Below are positions 54,767 through 63,803 of a stretch of 64,000 nt of DNA, piece by piece; the stretch's first letter is position 1, and each line of letters starts with the position of its first letter. The DNA is taken from positions 59,155 through 123,154 of the forward strand of contig JACPIS010000004.1 of the NCBI GenBank assembly GCA_016187925.1, written 5' to 3'. The notes beneath the pieces are model-generated. The model was not told the DNA's origin, searched no databases, and saw nothing but the letters and a program-made list of their open reading frames with translations. The stretch comes from Opitutia bacterium (GTDB lineage: Bacteria; Verrucomicrobiota; Verrucomicrobiia; Opitutales; Opitutaceae). The position numbers were made by a program, and so were the translations under genes.

Positions 54767-55863
54767 TGGCTATTGGGATATTTTTCATGAGCTTGTGGGG
54801 GCAACTCCATCAACCGGGCAAATTCCCCGGGGGACACCCCCAATTTCTTCTGCATGTAGACCATGTCTTCTCGCAGTTCCTCGGCTGGGTAGTGTTCTCG
54901 CTTCATTTCGACGAGCGCCTGCTCCCGTGTCATCTCACCGTTCAGGATCAGGCTAGAGAGATGGGCGAGCCTTTTGTCGAAGCCAAACTTCGTCGGCAGG
55001 TACCAGCCTTGGAAGAACTTGGTGAACCGGGATTCGTAGTGCTTGCCGCCATAGTACCTCCAACCGAATTCCGCGCTGAGCGTGCGGATTGCCTCGTCCT
55101 TCCGGTAGCGAACCAAGTTCAGGGGCTTCACGACGTTCAGCCTATGCAATAGACGGAATTGCAGCGCGTACCGGCCATAGCCCATGCTCGGAAACCGCCG
55201 CATCGGCCGCTCGCCGAAACGACGGTGGATGGCCCGTATATGGTACAGGTCGCCGGCGTCGTAACCCCAAGCCGGGGGCAGGATGCTCTCGCAGGCGAAA
55301 TTGCTGCCGTTGAGCACCCACTTGATCCGGTGCTTCGCCGCAAGCCCGTAGAACGCTGCGAAAATCGCATGGTCCTGTGGAATATCCTGGTTGGGCACAG
55401 CCGAGCGGAAGAAGGCGCGCTGCACATCCTGCATTTCCGGCCAGTCCACGACGTGGGTGTACAAGTCGAATTTGCATCGCTTGACGATGTTCTCGATGTT
55501 CTTGACGGCGAGTTCGGAGTTCCAACCGGTGTCGGTGTGCACCACGAGAGGGCGGAGTCCGTTCTGCCACGCCAGATAGGCCAGATAGCTGCTGTCCACT
55601 CCGCCGCTGAGGCCCAGGATGCTGTCGTATTCGCGTCCCCGCCCTTCCTCCCGTATGCGCGCGACCAACGCCTCGAATGCCGCGGCATCGCCATCGGGAT
55701 TCCATATCTGGCGCAGGCGCTCCCGGTAGTGCGTCACGTAATGACATTCTCCCCGATCGTTGAAGGTGATGTCCGGGTCCGTCGTGTCCATGATCGTGAC
55801 CGAACACTGACGATATCCCGGCTCTCCGGGACGAATACACTGCGTCTCCATATGGTCTTTCAT
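54718..55863 (-). CDS. wbpG: N-acetyl sugar amidotransferase WbpG-like, partner of HisH/HisF
   Basis: 381 residues. PP-loop LGLSGGVDSSYLAYLA near 80 and the family tail GWRYYGGKHYESRFTKFF. Its N-terminal Cys set is reduced: QCSVTIMDTTDPDITF and GECHYV keep one Cys each where the 37812 paralog has CxxC pairs, so a zinc site is probably lost. ATG 55863 overlaps the HisF-like stop (ATGA). Together with HisF/HisH it should convert an acetamido to an acetamidino group, as in WbpG-HisH2-HisF2. Confidence 0.93.
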   Translation of the reverse strand: MKDHMETQCIRPGEPGYRQCSVTIMDTTDPDITFNDRGECHYVTHYRERLRQIWNPDGDAAAFEALVARIREEGRGREYDSILGLSGGVDSSYLAYLAWQNGLRPLVVHTDTGWNSELAVKNIENIVKRCKFDLYTHVVDWPEMQDVQRAFFRSAVPNQDIPQDHAIFAAFYGLAAKHRIKWVLNGSNFACESILPPAWGYDAGDLYHIRAIHRRFGERPMRRFPSMGYGRYALQFRLLHRLNVVKPLNLVRYRKDEAIRTLSAEFGWRYYGGKHYESRFTKFFQGWYLPTKFGFDKRLAHLSSLILNGEMTREQALVEMKREHYPAEELREDMVYMQKKLGVSPGEFARLMELPPQAHEKYPNSQWLLRVLKKIRRIWRP

Positions 55864-56624
55864 CCCAACGCCGCATCGAGTTCCTGCTCGGACGGCACGT
55901 TGATCAGCACGGCACGATGCCGACCTTGGAAGACAAACATTGCCCCGGCGCCACACGCGGATGCGTGTGCTTGCTTCACGGCGTCACCCAAGTCCTGTGC
56001 ATTGCGCGCGCCGCCGCACGCGATGACAGGGACCCTTACAGCAGAGGCCACAAGTTTTACTAGCGAGAGATCGTAACCGGAAAGGGTCCCGTCTTGGTCG
56101 ACCGAATTCACCACGATTTCGCCCACTCCTCGAGATTCCAGTTCCTTCGCCCATTCGTCGGGTCGCCGGCCGAGTTTTCGGCGCGCGCCTGCGGTCACCA
56201 CCTCGTACCCACCGAATACCGTCCTTTTCACGTCGATGCATGCCACCACGCTCTGGCTTCCGAAGGCCTCCGCCGCGTCGGTGACCAGGGCGGGATGATC
56301 GGCCAGAGCGGTGTTGAGGATTACTTTTTCGAAGCCGATCTGAAACAGCTGTTTCATCTGGGCAACTGAAGTGATGCCGCCACCGTACGCGAGCGGCATA
56401 AAACACTCGCTGGCGAGATCCTTCAGCAGTTCGTAATTCGGCCCGCGCTTCGTCGGTGTGGCGCCAATGTCGAGTATCGCTATCTCGTCGACCGACTTCT
56501 CATTGAATATCTTCAGGATGTTAATCGGATCGCCAAGATAGACCGGGTTCTTGAAACGCATTGTCTTGTAGAAGCCGGTCCGATCCAGCAGGAGGCAAGG
56601 GATGACCCGGGGACGTATTTTCAT
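55860..56624 (-). CDS. hisF2: HisF-like imidazole-glycerol-phosphate synthase paralog
   Basis: 254 residues, (beta/alpha)8 cyclase fold: RVIPCLLLD, LDIGATPTKRGPNYELL, AYGGGITSVAQM, CIDVKRTVFGGYEV, NSVDQDGTLSGYD and IACGGARNAQDL. The catalytic Asp11-like residue is in LLLD and Asp130-like in VDQDGT. The polysaccharide-cluster location and WbpG neighbour show it serves the sugar amidotransferase rather than histidine synthesis. Confidence 0.93.
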   Translation of the reverse strand: MKIRPRVIPCLLLDRTGFYKTMRFKNPVYLGDPINILKIFNEKSVDEIAILDIGATPTKRGPNYELLKDLASECFMPLAYGGGITSVAQMKQLFQIGFEKVILNTALADHPALVTDAAEAFGSQSVVACIDVKRTVFGGYEVVTAGARRKLGRRPDEWAKELESRGVGEIVVNSVDQDGTLSGYDLSLVKLVASAVRVPVIACGGARNAQDLGDAVKQAHASACGAGAMFVFQGRHRAVLINVPSEQELDAALG

Positions 56625-57286
56625 GTTCTCGAGTGCACGGCGGTCACACTTTTCACAAAGGAGTGCATCAACGCCAGCCCGAACCGGAGGCTCTTCTCAG
56701 GGTGAAACTGGGTTCCGGCCACGTTCTCTCGCCCAATGGCCGCGCTAAACTCGTATCCGTAGTTCGCGGTCGCGAGAACATCCTCGGTCCGCGCGCAGCA
56801 CGCGTGGTACGAATGCACAAAGTAAAACTTGGGGTTGGGTTCCCCGTCCATAAAAAGCCGATCGGCCAACGTGCCGCCGGGCGGGCGCGTCCGTACCGGG
56901 ATTTGGACATAGTTCCAGCCCATGTGGGGAATTCGCAGTTTTGCCTCGGCGCCTGTAGAGCAGAATCGCTTCGTCTCCGCATCGATCCAGCCGAAGCCTG
57001 GGGTGGTCCCCTCTTCCGATCCCTTTGTCAGCAATTGCATCCCCAAACAAATGCCGAGGAGAGGCGTCCCACGCGCCAGCACGCATTCGTCCAGCAGCCC
57101 ACGGAGGTCCTTCGCCGCAAGATTTCGCATCCCTTGATCGAACGCGCCCACGCCGGGCAGGATGAGCGCCGTCGCATCCCGAATCTCCGTGTGGTCCGAG
57201 GTGAGTTTCGCGGTTGCGCCGATCTTTCTCAACATGTTGAGAATGGATCCCACGTTTCCCATATCGTAGTCGATTACGGCAATCAT
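56621..57286 (-). CDS. hisH2: HisH-like glutamine amidotransferase
   Basis: 221 residues, class I glutaminase. VIDYDMGNVGSILNMLRKIG, LPGVGAFDQGMRNL, nucleophile Cys in LLGICLGMQLL and His-Glu in GTQFHPEKS. It supplies ammonia to the HisF/WbpG complex. The start overlaps hisF2, and upstream an A/T-poor 74-base gap separates it from the flippase gene. Confidence 0.93.
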   Translation of the reverse strand: MIAVIDYDMGNVGSILNMLRKIGATAKLTSDHTEIRDATALILPGVGAFDQGMRNLAAKDLRGLLDECVLARGTPLLGICLGMQLLTKGSEEGTTPGFGWIDAETKRFCSTGAEAKLRIPHMGWNYVQIPVRTRPPGGTLADRLFMDGEPNPKFYFVHSYHACCARTEDVLATANYGYEFSAAIGRENVAGTQFHPEKSLRFGLALMHSFVKSVTAVHSRT

Positions 57287-57360
57287 GCGTGTTCTCTCAC
57301 CGGGTGAAGGAGTTAACGTCGAGTCTATTTTGACCAACTATCCGGGCGACCATTGCGATT

Positions 57361-58821
57361 TCAAGCGCTCATGCCGACTTGTCTGCCGGCAACCTCGCCC
57401 AAGCTGTCGTTGATCCGCCGCCAAGTGCGACTTCCCGTCACCAACGCCATTGAAACTACAATAGCGAAACTCACCCCGCACGCTAGCCATGGATTTAACA
57501 CCCGCTGCAGCAGGTAGGCCCCGCCCCACGAGGCGCCGGCGACCAGCCCGAGTTCCACGAGCACGGTCGCCAGCCGGCCGACTCGATAACCCGCGACGCG
57601 GAATAGCATCAACAGCCACACGAGATGGTAGATCGTCAGCAAGGCGCTTTGTAGGATCACGGCACTCAGCAAGTCACCAAACCACCAGAATCCAAAGACC
57701 AGTCCGCCCATTGCCGTCACCGAGAAAAAGAGCTCCATTTTGAGCGCCAGCGGCTGGCACCCGAGCACGTCTAGCATTCGATCCGCCCAGTTCCCCATCC
57801 CCAAAGCTATCGCAGGAATCGACAATGCTATGGCGTACGGCGCCGCCGGACCCCATGCAGGACCGAAGACCAGTTCCATCAACATGGTTGCATGAATCGC
57901 ACATGGCCCCCAACACAGCAGCATACAGAGTCCGAGGGCTCGCACGACTTCACGCACTGGTTCCTCCAGCGCTTTCAAATCGCTGCCGACGGCGTGTTGG
58001 AAAAAGACCGGTCTCACGGCGCCCACCACTAGGCTGTTCGGCATGTTCACGAGCCGGGCCACCAAGTTATAATAACCGGTCGACTGAGGCGCACCGAATC
58101 GCGCCAGCAGGAAATAGGCAAGACGTTCACGGAACAGGCTCACCAATGTGTAGGGCGTCATGAATAGCGGGTACCGGCAATAGGTGAGTGCCGCCTTTAG
58201 CAGACCGGGCCGGGCGAAAGCGTCGCGGAAAACCGAAGCATTTCCCCTCACCACCACTATCGCGAGTATTGTGAACGCAGCGATTTGCCCGCAGACGGTG
58301 CCGCCAATGAGACCATGGGCATTCCGATAGCCAGCGAGGGCAAACAGAACCTGTGCCGCCAGAATCCCCGTTGGCAGGCCGAACTGGGCCATCGCGTAGA
58401 CTCGAAACGATGCTTCTCTCGTGCACCACGCGAGACCAAGCTGAAAGCCGGCCACCGCCAGCACGGAAAGCGGCGCAAGCCAGACCCAATCCTGCAGGAA
58501 TGCGAGCATTTCCAGACTGAGCACGCGAGATCCGAGCAGACCGACCGTCGCCGCCGCCAGCGTCGAGATGCCCAGCACCGAGGCCAACCCGACCAGGACA
58601 AGAGCCGCAGCGCTGGCCCCGTCCGGTGGCAACACGACCGCCAGTTCGTAACGCAGGGTCGCAACACCGCCAAAGATCAAAGTAAGGCTGAGAAAAATCG
58701 CCCAAGCAGCATGTGCTTCCGGAGAGAAGATACGCGTGAGAATGGGGGTGCTGGCCGCAGTGATCACCTGCGCCAGCGCGGTGCCGGCCCCGACCGTCAT
58801 GATGCGGCGACCAAGCGTCAT
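57361..58821 (-). CDS. wzx: Wzx-like polysaccharide flippase
   Basis: 486 residues, about 12-14 membrane helices with the MATE/MVF plan. VGAGTALAQVITAASTPILTRIFSPEAHAAWAIFLS and RYELAVVLP are typical of Wzx/RfbX (oligosaccharide flippases), as is YYNLVARLVNMPNSLVVGAVRPVFFQ. It exports undecaprenyl-linked repeat units. With the polymerase-like gene it implies a Wzx/Wzy pathway. Confidence 0.92.
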   Translation of the reverse strand: MTLGRRIMTVGAGTALAQVITAASTPILTRIFSPEAHAAWAIFLSLTLIFGGVATLRYELAVVLPPDGASAAALVLVGLASVLGISTLAAATVGLLGSRVLSLEMLAFLQDWVWLAPLSVLAVAGFQLGLAWCTREASFRVYAMAQFGLPTGILAAQVLFALAGYRNAHGLIGGTVCGQIAAFTILAIVVVRGNASVFRDAFARPGLLKAALTYCRYPLFMTPYTLVSLFRERLAYFLLARFGAPQSTGYYNLVARLVNMPNSLVVGAVRPVFFQHAVGSDLKALEEPVREVVRALGLCMLLCWGPCAIHATMLMELVFGPAWGPAAPYAIALSIPAIALGMGNWADRMLDVLGCQPLALKMELFFSVTAMGGLVFGFWWFGDLLSAVILQSALLTIYHLVWLLMLFRVAGYRVGRLATVLVELGLVAGASWGGAYLLQRVLNPWLACGVSFAIVVSMALVTGSRTWRRINDSLGEVAGRQVGMSA

Positions 58822-59023
58822 CGTCTAGCGCCGGACCGTTCCGAAAGATTGACGACGAAGCCCCGTGACACCCGCAGAGCGCGATCAGTCGATACCGCGG
58901 TCGGTACCAGGAACGACTCCACGCACGGGCGCCCGTCCCGGGCGCTGCGACTTGCCGTTTTATAGCTTCGCCCCGTCACTTCCTCGCGGAAAGCAACCAA
59001 TCGGCGCATCGCTCTCCACGGAA

Positions 59024-59542
59024 TCACGGGCGGGGGATTTTGAGGATGGTCTGGACCACTGGAAGTATCCGACCGAGCTGCCGGTGCCATTTTGCCAGTT
59101 GTTCAATCCGCTCCATTTGAAATTGCTGCCGCTCACCTGCGGCTTCGGTGGCCTGCTTCCGTAGCCGCGTCAGGGCGGCTTTGCTCTCCTTGGCCAGGGG
59201 CTGGATTTTCTCCTGGATCAGGCCGCTGGCGAGCCGGCGCAGACCGAGCTCGGGTTCGAAGAACTCGCGCCGGTCATCGGCTAGGTCGACGAGCTTCACT
59301 GCCCCACTCTGGCGCAGAAAACTGAGCCCCTGGCTGACCGAGCCTTTGCTCATGTCCAATCGCTCGACGATGTCCGCAAAGCACAGGGGCCCGGGCGAAG
59401 CGAAGAGGACGCCGTAAATCGCCCCGATGGATTTCGGCAGACCCAGCACATGTAGGAACTCCGAAAACAGCGCCACGCATTCCTGTTCAAAGGCAGGATC
59501 CGAGCCGATCACCGGCGCTGGACTGACAGTACGGGCGGGCAA
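59024..59542 (-). CDS. GbsR/MarR-family transcriptional regulator
   Basis: About 172 residues. A winged-helix part GLPKSIGAIYGVLFASPGPLCFADIVERLDMSKGSVSQGLSFLRQSGAVKLV followed by the coiled-coil tail RLRKQATEAAGERQQFQMERIEQLA, the layout of GbsR-type MarR regulators. There is no in-frame ATG; TTG 59542 (13 bases after the upstream gene's stop) or GTG 59512 are the candidates. Early position in the polysaccharide transcript suggests control of this cluster. Confidence 0.82.
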   Translation of the reverse strand: MPARTVSPAPVIGSDPAFEQECVALFSEFLHVLGLPKSIGAIYGVLFASPGPLCFADIVERLDMSKGSVSQGLSFLRQSGAVKLVDLADDRREFFEPELGLRRLASGLIQEKIQPLAKESKAALTRLRKQATEAAGERQQFQMERIEQLAKWHRQLGRILPVVQTILKIPRP

Positions 59543-59555
59543 CGCACCGAGCCAG

Positions 59556-61601
59556 TCACTTTGCGAACTGGAGTTCAAGAAAATTTGAACTGGATGGCAC
59601 AGTTGCCTGCCGCGGTAAATCGGGCACACGGTGAATGCGAGATGGCAGGCCATGCCTGACATCTTTGTTCCACCGCCGGTACACACGAACCTCCCGTGAG
59701 CCCACGGTGACGGTACGCCATAACGCGTAGTCCCGACCCAGCGCCTCGATGAGCGGTTCCGGGTCTGGGAAGTACGCAAAGCCGACCGGGTAAGGGTAGT
59801 TGTCGGGCGAAACGAGGAAGACATCCGGTCCCTGTCCAGATCTGATGTGGTCGACGAGCCGACTGAAGTCCCCTTGATCTCCGATGAAATTCGGTAGTCG
59901 GCTTGCGCTCGGCCGCTGGAGCAGTCCAAACACCAATCCATAATTCGGATAGCCGCCAATGGTCTCGTTATAAGCGAGTCGCATCGCCAACCAGCCCGAA
60001 ATCTCCACGAATACGTGGCACGAATCACTGGCCTGAACTGAGATCCCGAGCGTAGGGTAGTCCTTTCGCGACCAGGCATCTCGCCCGCTTCTCCGATGGG
60101 CGATATCTGTGATGGCCGCCAAGGTCGCAATTAGCAGGAACACGAGCAGGGTCGATCGCCGGATCGAGGCTGCGGTACCCCGTTGCCCGATCGCCACCAC
60201 GGCGGTCGCATAGCATGTGAACAATGCGAGGCCTGCGTACCGGTAGTTGCCGGGATAAGGGAACAAAGCCGCCAGCCCAACGACGCCCGACAGCAACAAG
60301 AAAGCCTGCTCGGGCGGAACCCTTCGGATGGGTCTTGGGGGCAGCCATAGCACGCCCACGGTTCCTGCCAGCGCCGGCACAACGTAGGTATCCCAGCCGA
60401 TAGGCGAAAAGCTCGCCAGAACCCGTTCCGCCGACGCGGCACCTCGCAGCGGGAGCACGACAGCTCCTAGCAACGCAAGAACTCCGACCGCAACACGCTT
60501 TCCCCGGTGCTTGTGCGTGCGAACACAAACTAGGTACACACCGGCGACCGCCAGGCAGGCCACCAAGTTTGGTTTGAACCCAAGGTCCTCTACGTGGCGG
60601 TCAATCAACTGGGGGACTCGCACCCAGATTTCGTAAATCAGCTCCCTGGCAGTTCCCTCCAAATCTGGATACATAAACAGCCATGCCGTCGCTCCCAAGA
60701 CCATGGCAACCACTGCCCAGACCAGGTCTCGAGCTTCCAAGAGCCTTGCGGCCTCGCCATCGCCGCCCCGTTGCAGAGTCGTAACGGCCGCGGCGATCCA
60801 TGGAAGCGCAGCAATCGAATGGCAAGGAGATGTAGCGAGGTTGGGCGCAACACGCGCGAGAAGGAACACGGATAGGGGAAGGACGACCATCGCATAGGCT
60901 GCCCATCGCGGCCACGTTGCCCAGCGGCCAACCGGGCAGATTGCCACCGCCCCCAACACAATGCCCACCAACCCGAAAACACCCGATTGCTTGAAGCTGA
61001 CCGCCAGGCCCACGAGAAACGCGCCGCAGACCCAAGTCCCCACGTTGATGGACCTGCGTCCGATTACGCGTCGCGACCGCAATGATTCGTAGAGCGCTAC
61101 GACGCCCCAGACCGTGCAAGCGTTGGCAGCGTACCCGGGGTTGAGCAACGGCCACACGTCGTAGCAAGACCAGAAGCTGCATACGAAGACGAGCGCACCG
61201 GCGGCGAAACCGAAGAGTCGATTCCCCATCCACGCGAGGCCGGTAGCAGTGAGCAAACCGCAAATCAGCGCAAGAAGCTTTCCTAACCGCAAAGTATCCA
61301 TCCCGCAGCCCTGCAGGCCTGCCTGCACGAACGCCATCAACCCTGGATACCCGTGCACGAAGTCGATGTTCGGCACCTGACCATGGTTCCAGGCCATCGG
61401 GGCATAGATTACGTTTCCTTCGTCCCACTCCGTCACCAGCAGGCTCAGATTCGGAGTCGCCCAAAGCCCCCCCCCCGCCACCAGCGCGACGGCGGTGGCC
61501 GTGCGCAGGCCAAGCCCCCAACGGGACACCGCCACCTTCGCACCGGTGACGGGCCCGTCGGAAATTGCTGATGGGAAACTACCGTTGGGAGAACGGATCA
61601 T
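59556..61601 (-). CDS. Large polytopic membrane protein, GT-C-like
   Basis: 681 residues and about 11 membrane helices. The first periplasmic loop has LLVTEWDEGNVIYAPMAWNHGQVPNIDFVHGYPG, an acidic W-D-E pattern like GT-C glycosyltransferases, and the C-terminal soluble ~140 residues include FVEISGWLAMRLAYNET. First gene of the polysaccharide transcript as far as can be seen; the regulator follows 13 bases later. Confidence 0.82.
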   Translation of the reverse strand: MIRSPNGSFPSAISDGPVTGAKVAVSRWGLGLRTATAVALVAGGGLWATPNLSLLVTEWDEGNVIYAPMAWNHGQVPNIDFVHGYPGLMAFVQAGLQGCGMDTLRLGKLLALICGLLTATGLAWMGNRLFGFAAGALVFVCSFWSCYDVWPLLNPGYAANACTVWGVVALYESLRSRRVIGRRSINVGTWVCGAFLVGLAVSFKQSGVFGLVGIVLGAVAICPVGRWATWPRWAAYAMVVLPLSVFLLARVAPNLATSPCHSIAALPWIAAAVTTLQRGGDGEAARLLEARDLVWAVVAMVLGATAWLFMYPDLEGTARELIYEIWVRVPQLIDRHVEDLGFKPNLVACLAVAGVYLVCVRTHKHRGKRVAVGVLALLGAVVLPLRGAASAERVLASFSPIGWDTYVVPALAGTVGVLWLPPRPIRRVPPEQAFLLLSGVVGLAALFPYPGNYRYAGLALFTCYATAVVAIGQRGTAASIRRSTLLVFLLIATLAAITDIAHRRSGRDAWSRKDYPTLGISVQASDSCHVFVEISGWLAMRLAYNETIGGYPNYGLVFGLLQRPSASRLPNFIGDQGDFSRLVDHIRSGQGPDVFLVSPDNYPYPVGFAYFPDPEPLIEALGRDYALWRTVTVGSREVRVYRRWNKDVRHGLPSRIHRVPDLPRQATVPSSSNFLELQFAK

Positions 61602-62133
61602 CGAATTACTAAAGGCTTACGATTTTGACGTTTAGGGAAAGGGTGGTCGCAGAAGCCGAGGCTCCCCACCTTGTCTACATGTGGGACTCGAACGCCAATC
61701 GCGGTGAAATATCTGAACGCTGGACCCGGGCGGCGATCATGTGCGGCAGCTTGTCCCGAGTATCCTTTGCGGAGAAATCAAGACGAGAGAACAGCAGGCA
61801 ATCAGATCGGATGGGCATCGGCGATTTATTTGGCAGGGGATATGGTTCGAGGAAGAGAAATGGTTGGCGACTCAAATTGTTGCCCTACGCGATTTCGGGT
61901 TACCTCTCACCTGTAGTCTACGAAACCACTCCGTTCCCTTTGTGACCTTCTGTAAAACCAATCTATTCCGCGCCCATCGGAGCATCCGTAGCGGTAATCT
62001 TCTCTTCTGCTTGGCGAACTTCCGTAAAAAATTTGTGTTATCCTCGACATCGACATCCGCAGTGAAGAAACCGTTCCGGCCGCCCACAGGCGACAACTTG
62101 ACTTCCCGCCGCCCCGGGACTAGTAGATTTCAT
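61602..62133. other. Intergenic region with divergent promoters expected
   Basis: 532 bases between the polysaccharide operon (minus) and the first toxin-antitoxin pair (plus). No gene is supported. A TTATCCT near 62038 could be a -10 box for the antitoxin, but the -35 is not clear. Nothing resembling an ops/JUMPstart element was seen. Confidence 0.45.
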
Positions 62134-62382
62134 GTGAAAACTACGTATTCTATTTCCAAGGGCCAGAGCCAATTCCCGCTTTTGGTGCGCACCGCGCAGC
62201 AGCGGGGAGTGGCGACGATCACCAAGCATGACGAGGCGGTGGCGTATGTTGTTTCCCGAGAAAAATGGGACGCCCTGCTGGAAACCATGGAATTGCTGGC
62301 CAACCCGGCATTTCAGCGCCAATGGCGGCGCCTGCGCGCCGGCAAAGTCAAATATCGCCCGCTCGACACCTTGCCCGGCTGA
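62134..62382 (+). CDS. Phd/YefM-like antitoxin
   Basis: 82 residues from GTG 62134: TYSISKGQSQFPLLVRTAQ, ATITKHDEAVAYVVSREKWDALLETMELL is the classic Phd/YefM core, followed by a basic C-terminus that would wrap the toxin. Its stop overlaps the toxin ATG by one base (TGATG). A longer upstream frame exists but lacks family residues. Confidence 0.87.
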   Translation: MKTTYSISKGQSQFPLLVRTAQQRGVATITKHDEAVAYVVSREKWDALLETMELLANPAFQRQWRRLRAGKVKYRPLDTLPG

Positions 62383-62675
62383 TGCGAATCGCCGACCAAG
62401 TGCTCGCCTTCGTGCAGCGCCTGCATCCCGCCCAGCGGCGGGCGATCAAGGCCGCGCTACGAACCCTGGAAACCGGCGGACGGACGGATAGCATGCCGCT
62501 GCAAGACGACTTGGAGGGGTTTTATCGACTGCGTGTGGGTAGATTCCGCATTGTTTACCGTTATCTGCCGAAGGGCGAAATTTCGTGCGAATTCATCGAT
62601 GTCCGGGCCACGGTCTATGAGCGATTCACTTCGATGCAGCGATTTTTCAGTCGGGAAGATCCGCCGGAGAAGTGA
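62382..62675 (+). CDS. RelE/ParE-family toxin
   Basis: 97 residues: FVQRLHPAQRRAIKAALRTLE, DDLEGFYRLRVGRFRIVYRYL and the C-terminal DVRATVYERF match RelE/ParE toxins (basic beta-sheet face with Arg-x-G-x-x-Arg). RelE members cut mRNA on ribosomes while ParE members target gyrase; the sequence does not decide. Coupled to the antitoxin. Confidence 0.9.
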   Translation: MRIADQVLAFVQRLHPAQRRAIKAALRTLETGGRTDSMPLQDDLEGFYRLRVGRFRIVYRYLPKGEISCEFIDVRATVYERFTSMQRFFSREDPPEK

Positions 62676-62715
62676 GCGGGCTGAGTGCGGAGGCGCGGAG
62701 TGCTGAGGGCGGGGT

Positions 62716-62792
62716 AACATTCAACGTTCAACTTTCAACCGTGAGCGGAAGCGGTGAGCAGTGAGCGGTAAGCGGTAAGCGGTAGCAGTAGG
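62716..62792. repeat. Heptamer array 9 (AACGTTC to GCGGTAA)
   Basis: Eleven unbroken 7-base words: AACATTC, AACGTTC, AACTTTC, AACCGTG, AGCGGAA, GCGGTGA, GCAGTGA, GCGGTAA, GCGGTAA, GCGGTAG, CAGTAGG. It begins about 40 bases after the toxin stop. A related CGCAAAGG, CGCAGAGG, CGCGAAGG octamer run follows at ~62811-62840. Confidence 0.92.
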
Positions 62793-62924
62793 ACGGAAGC
62801 AGAGGTCTCACGCAAAGGCGCAGAGGCGCGAAGGGAACGAAGGTGGCAGCCGAGTGCCGAGACGCTGAACGGCAGGCGCTTGGCCTGGGCTGTACCCGTG
62901 GGGCGGCTTGACTCGTATCTCATC

Positions 62925-62946
62925 CATGATAGATGTATCTATCATG
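62925..62946. promoter_or_regulatory. Perfect 22-nt palindrome over antitoxin start (operator)
   Basis: CATGATAGAT-GT-ATCTATCATG: ten-base arms with no mismatch around a two-base centre. It includes the ATG at 62944-62946. Placement fits autorepression by the Phd-type antitoxin complex. Confidence 0.8.
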
Positions 62947-63201
62947 AGCACCAAGACCGCCACCGTAGCCGACCTCCGCAACAATTTCCGCCGTGTCTCT
63001 GCCTGGCTTGAAAACGGCGAGTCCGTCGAAATCCTCAAACGCGGCCGGCGCTTTGCACGTTTGGTGCCCACCGCCGCCTCACCCGGCAAGGCGATCAAGG
63101 TGGACTTCGCCGCTCAATTGCGGGCCGTATGGGGACGGAAGGTGTTCTCGGCTGCCGAAACCCGGACGTTGCGGGACGCCGAGCTGGGAAGCCTGTCGTG
63201 A
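62944..63201 (+). CDS. Phd-like antitoxin of VapC pair
   Basis: 85 residues: ATVADLRNNFRRVSAWLENGESVEILKRGRRFARLVP is the standard Phd/YefM DNA-binding half, then a C-terminal toxin-neutralising tail. Earlier in-frame Met residues (62908, 62926) would fall inside the palindrome, so ATG 62944 is preferred but not certain. Its stop overlaps the toxin GTG (GTGA). Confidence 0.88.
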   Translation: MSTKTATVADLRNNFRRVSAWLENGESVEILKRGRRFARLVPTAASPGKAIKVDFAAQLRAVWGRKVFSAAETRTLRDAELGSLS

Positions 63202-63650
63202 AAGCCTATCCGGACACCTCCTTCCTCTGCGCCCTTTACGTGCCGCAAAGCACGTCGGTCGCGGCCATCGCCCATTATCAGCGCATGACGGAGCCGCTTT
63301 ACGTCTCGGCCTTGCTGCTCGGCGAGTTTCGCCAGTCCGTCCGGTTCCAGATCTTCCGCCATGGCCGGGACCCGACCCAGGGCTACGCCCGCAAAACCGG
63401 CCTGGAAGCCCTGGCAAAACTGCAGGCCAACCTTGACTCCGGGGCGCTCGCGGTAGCGCCGGCCGAATGGTCCGATGTTCTGGCGCTGGCCGAGCAGATT
63501 TCCTCCCGGCACACCCCGACCGGCGGGCATCGCTACCTCGACATTCTGCATGTGGCCACAGCTCTGCATCTCGGCGCAAGTGAATTTCTCTCCTTTGACG
63601 CCAACCAGCGCAAACTGGCTGCCGCCGCAGGCCTCGCAGCAAGGCCCTGA
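63198..63650 (+). CDS. VapC-like PIN-domain toxin
   Basis: 150 residues from GTG 63198. PIN acidic residues are all present: Asp in YPDTSFL, Glu in LLLGEFRQ, Asp in YLDILHVA and Asp in LSFDANQ. VapC toxins are RNases that cut tRNA or rRNA. Directly coupled to the Phd-like antitoxin. Confidence 0.92.
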   Translation: MKAYPDTSFLCALYVPQSTSVAAIAHYQRMTEPLYVSALLLGEFRQSVRFQIFRHGRDPTQGYARKTGLEALAKLQANLDSGALAVAPAEWSDVLALAEQISSRHTPTGGHRYLDILHVATALHLGASEFLSFDANQRKLAAAAGLAARP

Positions 63651-63803
63651 CCGCGACTTCGCGCGGGGTCCGTCCTCCTTGGCCGGACTCCGCCGGATCA
63701 CAGCGAACACGGAGCTGAGCACAGGGTCATATAGCGAACTCGCCCCAAGCTATCGGTGAGCGGGAGGCAGTGAGCGGTTACCAGAGGACGGTAGCCAGTA
63801 GCC

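Noticed and set aside
55860..57286. Histidine-biosynthesis hisH/hisF genes
   Set aside because: They overlap a WbpG-type gene within a polysaccharide operon, and no other his genes are nearby.
61661..61700. A GGCGTTCGAGTCCC-like sequence on the minus strand resembling a tRNA T-arm
   Set aside because: The flanking bases do not form a T stem, and no acceptor, D or anticodon stems can be paired.
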